From: Rhipicephalus microplus
Lineage: Eukaryota > Arthropoda > Arachnida > Ixodida > Ixodidae
DNA length: 64,000 bases
Direction of reading: 5' to 3'
Assembly (NCBI RefSeq): GCF_043290135.1
Contig: NC_134702.1
Location: forward strand, 85,542,317-85,606,316
Both the position numbers and the translations under genes were made by a program. Below are positions 26,101-64,000 of this stretch, piece after piece. Under the pieces are notes generated by a model. The model saw only the letters and a program-made list of their open reading frames with translations, was not told the origin of the DNA and ran no database searches. The first letter of the stretch is position 1; each line of letters starts with the position of its first letter.

Positions 26101-26662
26101 GAGATTTAACCGCACACTTGGCGATATGCTCGCGATGTATGTGACATCTGATCATACTAACTGGGATCGCATTCTTCCATTCATCACGTTCGCATACAAC
26201 ACCGCGGCACAGTCCACCACTGGATTTTCACCTTTCTTTCTCCTTTATGGACGCGAACCATCCCACACCATCGACACTCTCCTTCCATACCGTCCTGACG
26301 CATCCGAATGCCCATCTGTGTCCGAAGCTGCCCGAAAAGCGGAAGAGTGCCGTGAACTCGCACGCACCTTTACGTCACAAGAACAGCAGCGCCAGAAAGA
26401 AAACAACGCCGGCTCTTCACGAAGCCACAGCTATTCCCCGGGATCATTTGTATGGCTGGCTGTTCCTTACCAAAGCCCCGGCCTTTCCTCAAAACTAGTC
26501 CCGAAGTACGAGGGTCCTTACCGCGTTGCGGAGCAAACCTCACCGGTGAATTTTCTCATTGAGCCACTTTCCCCTTCTGACGACGTGCGCCGGCGTGGAC
26601 GTGACATCGTCCACGTCGCCCGCCTTAAGCCATATTATAGCCCTCTGCCTCCAGACTCTTAG
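23120..26662 (+). pseudogene. Ty3-C pol, inactivated
   Basis: The -1 frame is open from the gag end and contains protease VDTGA, RT, RNase H ([13 protein letters not shown]), integrase (HHCC finger CPECQ, DDE with NGLTERFNRT) and GPYR. Lesions: TAA at 24465-24467 (the other elements have a Glu codon); YLDN in place of YLDD (Asn codon 24528-24530); a 1-nt loss near 25308-25311 that shifts the frame after the RNase H domain; and TGA at 25949-25951 in integrase. The active-site change and the stops each predict no function. Confidence 0.9.
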
Positions 26663-26697
26663 GTCACCAGGATGGCTCTTTTTCGGCGGGGGAAAAT

Positions 26698-26984
<287 letters not shown>

Positions 26985-27770
26985 ATAAACAAAAATGAAA
27001 TGTAGCAATGAGGTTTTAAAAAGGGTGACGATCAAGCTAAAGAAAACGAACTTAGCACTAGCGTGGGCCGGTCTCTCGTATTACGCGTGCGATGCTCTCG
27101 TTTCTTTTAGCATCATATGGTGAGAAAAAGAAAAAAAAAACTGATCACATTATGGAAAATAGCCAACCAAATAGTAGCCCGAACAAATACTGTTCATGAA
27201 AGAAAATCTACATCTATCCTTTTCTCGATTACTTGCTTCATTGCGGCACTAATGGTTGCTGACATGCCTCATTTTGGGTATCGTTATTATTTAATAAAAA
27301 TAAGAAATTGCGTATATCTCCTCGTTTATCTCTGTGCTTTGTTGGAATCGCCGCCGATAAACCTCCTTGCCCCACTAGCCACGAGATTAGGCATAAGCTC
27401 TGAAAGGCACTGCGCATGTTTTACGTGTCAAAAGAACATGTAAGAAAGAATCGTTGGTAGCCATGGGAGTGGCTGACAGAATGTTGCAGGAAGTGTTTGT
27501 GTGTGCGGCGTGCGCCCCGCGAAGGCCTAGGTTAGGGTTGGAAAGCATTCTTAATCGCTGAAGTTTGTTTAAACTGATAAATGTTTTTCTTGTTCTCGAG
27601 CAGTCTCTGTCAGCGTTCTTTTGAACAGAATCCAGTAATACTACAAAATTTTCACCACCACCCCACCTCCTGCCCTCAGAAAAAAAAAAAAATCTGGCTA
27701 TGGGCCTACAAAGATGATGACGAGGATCCAGAAGACGACGGGAGCTCGAGGTGCGGAGAAGTTGCTGTCA

Positions 27771-27818
27771 AACAAGGAATTTCGCTGGAGCGAACGTTCT
27801 CCAGCGAAATTCCTTGTT
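27771..27818. repeat. Perfect 20-bp hairpin
   Basis: Arms 27771-27790 (starts AACAAGGAAT) and 27799-27818 are perfect inverted complements around an 8-nt loop CGAACGTT. No poly-T follows, so it is not a pol III unit. Its role is unknown. Confidence 0.85.
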
Positions 27819-28093
27819 CAACTACCTCCTATAATGATGTACTCTGTACGTTGGAACTGAAGATGTGGTGACTTGCAGTAAATTTGTGCAGTTGCTAAGT
27901 AGCTTATAATGAAAAGTTAGTTCGGTAAACTCTTCACATTCGCCCTGCTGCATGCAGTGGGCGTATTAAGGCTGGTGATAAGGAAGTCAACACGTGCACC
28001 TAAGGGTTCCGTTAAAGCAATGTGCTCTCCAGACCACCACTCATTCTTCCGAGGGGTCTCCAACGCAAGATGTCGATAACCACATGTAAACCA

Positions 28094-28171
28094 CATCTTT
28101 GATGTTGAAGCACTTGTTTTTTTTTTAATTGAATTGAATTGAAAAATGCAAGTGCTTTAACATCAAAGATG
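28094..28171. repeat. 23-bp hairpin with 32-nt loop
   Basis: Arms 28094-28116 (CATCTTTGATG...) and 28149-28171 (...CATCAAAGATG) pair with one mismatch. The loop contains poly-T and (GAATT)n-like sequence. The arm length would fit a small-RNA precursor or the ends of a tiny MITE. The sequence alone does not decide. Confidence 0.65.
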
Positions 28172-30099
28172 CACCATGAAGATTAGGTAAATTGGATTGT
28201 ATTTTTTCACAAAAAAACATAGTAAGCAATTACTTTAATCTGAGGAATAATATTTATGAGTGCGTATCTAGGAATACAGGAATACCATTTCTTTCACAAT
28301 TAGAAATTAGGCAAGTGTATAAATGAAAAATAAATGTTTTATTTAGCCTATTAAAGCAAACACATGTGCTATAAATCTTCTATATAAGAGTGCACACAAG
28401 AAAAGTGAGCACACAAAATGCATTAAATATATACGAGGGCGATCGGCCTTGCCATTGAAGAACAGTAAGCTGTCTCATTTATATAGCAAACACAAATAAT
28501 TAACGATACATGTCAGCTCAAAATTTTAAAAAAGCTGGTATTATAGCCACCACGAAGAGCTCATCTAGTTTTAATGCCTAAGTTAGACTTTGGCGCTGGT
28601 TCGCACGCGCTACCTTGACGAACCACCTGAAAGACTGAACAATTTGGATGAATAGCACAGAAGAATGGAAAACCAAATATGAACTAAGGACCACAGCCAC
28701 ATATTGAGCATCCTGCAAATTAACAAAGTGCCCAGCTGCAAATGTTGTAAAGGTTTTTGAAAAAAAAAAAGTGAAAGGCGACCACCACTCCTGACCACTT
28801 AAAAAAAAAAAAGCTTCCGGAAGGAAGTCATCGATTGCACAAGCCCTTTGGCAAGAATATCGGTGCCAAATTAAAGAAAAAAAAACGACATTGTAGCTTT
28901 TGTTTTCTTTGCTACTGACAAAGTTGTGGTAGTAAAATTAGTGAAAGTAGAGTTTTTCCAGAATAATTTATTAGTCTGAACTGGTTGCTTTAGCGTTCTA
29001 AAGAAATCTGGATATAGCTATATTCGTCTGCGGCTGCCGTTTTAAAGCGTATTTGTGCTGAGAACCCAGTGAGCAATGAGCACACCTCTGGTTATAGTTT
29101 AGATGAGACAACATATGATGTTAGGCCAGTTAGGCTGGTTGAGGGGGGGGGGGCGACATCAACCTCTCATTCTTTTATTGCTACAGTGCCTAATTCTTCT
29201 GGAAGTGGCTGCGTTCCACGTTAAATCATAATTTTGTCATTCTAATTTTTTTTTTGCGGAAGCATAGGCTGTTTCGCGAAGTGATATTGGATTTGTTGCA
29301 AAGAAAAGGGGGGGGGGGGGGGATAGGTGATTCTTAAATGAAAAGAAGATAGAAGTGAGCCCCGTAGCTGTCTCTCAGGGGGAGGACACCTCACCAGTAG
29401 CTCACGAGGGATGGGGACAAGGAGCGATTAAAAAGGATAGTAATTATAGAAATAGATAGAGGAGCAAGAGGAGAGAGGGGCGCAGGGTCAGCCACACACA
29501 GAAGTAAGAAGAAGATAGGAAAGATGGACACGGTCGCAGAAGTTCGAGGACGGGGCACCACTCAGCAAGAGCTCTTGTCGGCATCAGGTGATGGCGTAGG
29601 GCGAGCCAGTCGGCCAGAGCTGCGCTGTCGTCGGAAATCGCGGGGGCACAACCGGTCGGCACGACATCCCAAAGAAAAATCCGAGCTAGAGTGGCGGTAT
29701 CGCTTTGAAGGTGTCTACAATACCACGTAGCATTTTGGCGGTTTTTTGCCAGTAAACAGTGCTGTAGAACTTGTATAAGCTGTGTCCATTGAGGGGCGGA
29801 TATACATACAAACATAATACTGGTTTAAGTGAGAGCAGAGCGCTGCGTCACACGACAAATTTCGTTCGTAATAAATTTCAAATTGAATACCGCGCTGGTA
29901 TACGAAACTGAAGGATGTTTTCAACAATTAAGAATACATTTATTTTGAAATATACTAAAAAAACTAAAGTAAGAATCACAATTTTTAAAAACTTCAAACT
30001 TATTTAGGTTTTATCAGTTTTATCAAGTTTTATTGGCCTGCTTTAGATCATTTTTAATTAAACGCTTGGTGGATTTCAGCGAGTTGACATAAGCCAAGC

Positions 30100-30390
30100 C
30101 AACTTTGCATTTTTGCGCGATTTGTTTAGTTTTTTTTCCGTTCATCCGGTGTTGTGGTGGTGTGCGCCGTGTGTCTGGTGCCGCCGTGAAGTTTGCTCTC
30201 GCTCCTCTTCGTTTTGAAGGATTACACGCCCCCGATGAAGCAGATCGTGCAACGCCGCGCGCATCGCCGAAAGTTGCCGCGTCGTTGCCGCCTGTGACGT
30301 GACACAAGCTACGTTCACCGCCGATCGTCTTCGGTCATGGTTCGCCCCGTGTTGGTGCCTCGTTCGCTCGGTTTATGATTGGTTTCGATC
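30100..30390 (+). promoter_or_regulatory. Probable 5' leader/promoter of RPS6KC1-like gene
   Basis: GC-rich and CG-rich compared with its surroundings, as expected for a TATA-less housekeeping-type start region. No TATA box is evident. Two upstream ATGs could matter if transcribed: 30337 (14-codon frame ending TGA 30376-30378) and 30375 (38 codons, overlapping the main ATG and ending TAA 30489-30491). The stop of the first and the ATG of the second overlap as ATGA. The transcription start is not known. Confidence 0.4.
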
Positions 30391-63939
<33,549 letters not shown>

Positions 63940-64000
63940 GTAAGGAGTCTGGATCACTTACATTTCACCGCAATAGATATTTGTCACGCTTAGAGTGTGG

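Overview
The window reads as nuclear DNA of an arthropod, most likely an ixodid (hard) tick. It holds one intron-rich conserved animal gene, long AT-rich introns, two tRNA genes with internal pol III promoters, many microsatellites, and abundant transposable elements. The latter include SINE tails of the type known as Ruka in ixodid ticks (Ty3/gypsy elements, LINE fragments, MITEs and a TTAA-flanked DNA transposon make up the rest). No database search was possible, so family names rest on motifs I could read.

Layout. 1-13.3 kb: gene-poor, with microsatellites, tRNA-derived SINE fragments, a back-to-back tRNA-Glu/tRNA-Gln pair (5250-5398), a fold-back repeat and two LINE 3' ends. 13.34-18.43 kb: a very young Ty3/gypsy element (Ty3-A) with identical LTRs and one stop codon in gag. 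20.7-26.9 kb: a LINE RT fragment, an opposite-strand LINE tail, and a 5'-truncated, mutated Ty3/gypsy copy (Ty3-C). 27-30 kb: hairpins and simple sequence.

30.39 kb to the right edge: an RPS6KC1-like gene on the + strand (PX domain, MIT domain, divergent kinase domain). Fourteen coding exons join in consistent phase to 900 codons; the 3' end lies beyond the window. Its introns carry the other elements. Intron 4 has an apparently intact Ty3/gypsy element (Ty3-B) in the sense direction. Intron 5 has a pogo/Tigger-like MITE. Intron 6 has a three-level nest: a MITE that begins within the splice donor, a second TA-flanked element inside it, and a 4.1-kb minus-strand LTR element inside that. Intron 8 has a full-length SINE. 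Intron 10 has a 3.2-kb Kolobok/Mutator-like DNA transposon. Intron 12 has a 1.2-kb CGAATATTCG-rich element.

The host gene is the only conserved cellular protein-coding gene I can support. The PX domain suggests endosomal phosphoinositide binding, the MIT domain ESCRT-type contacts, and the kinase fold lacks several catalytic motifs. Everything else protein-coding comes from transposons.
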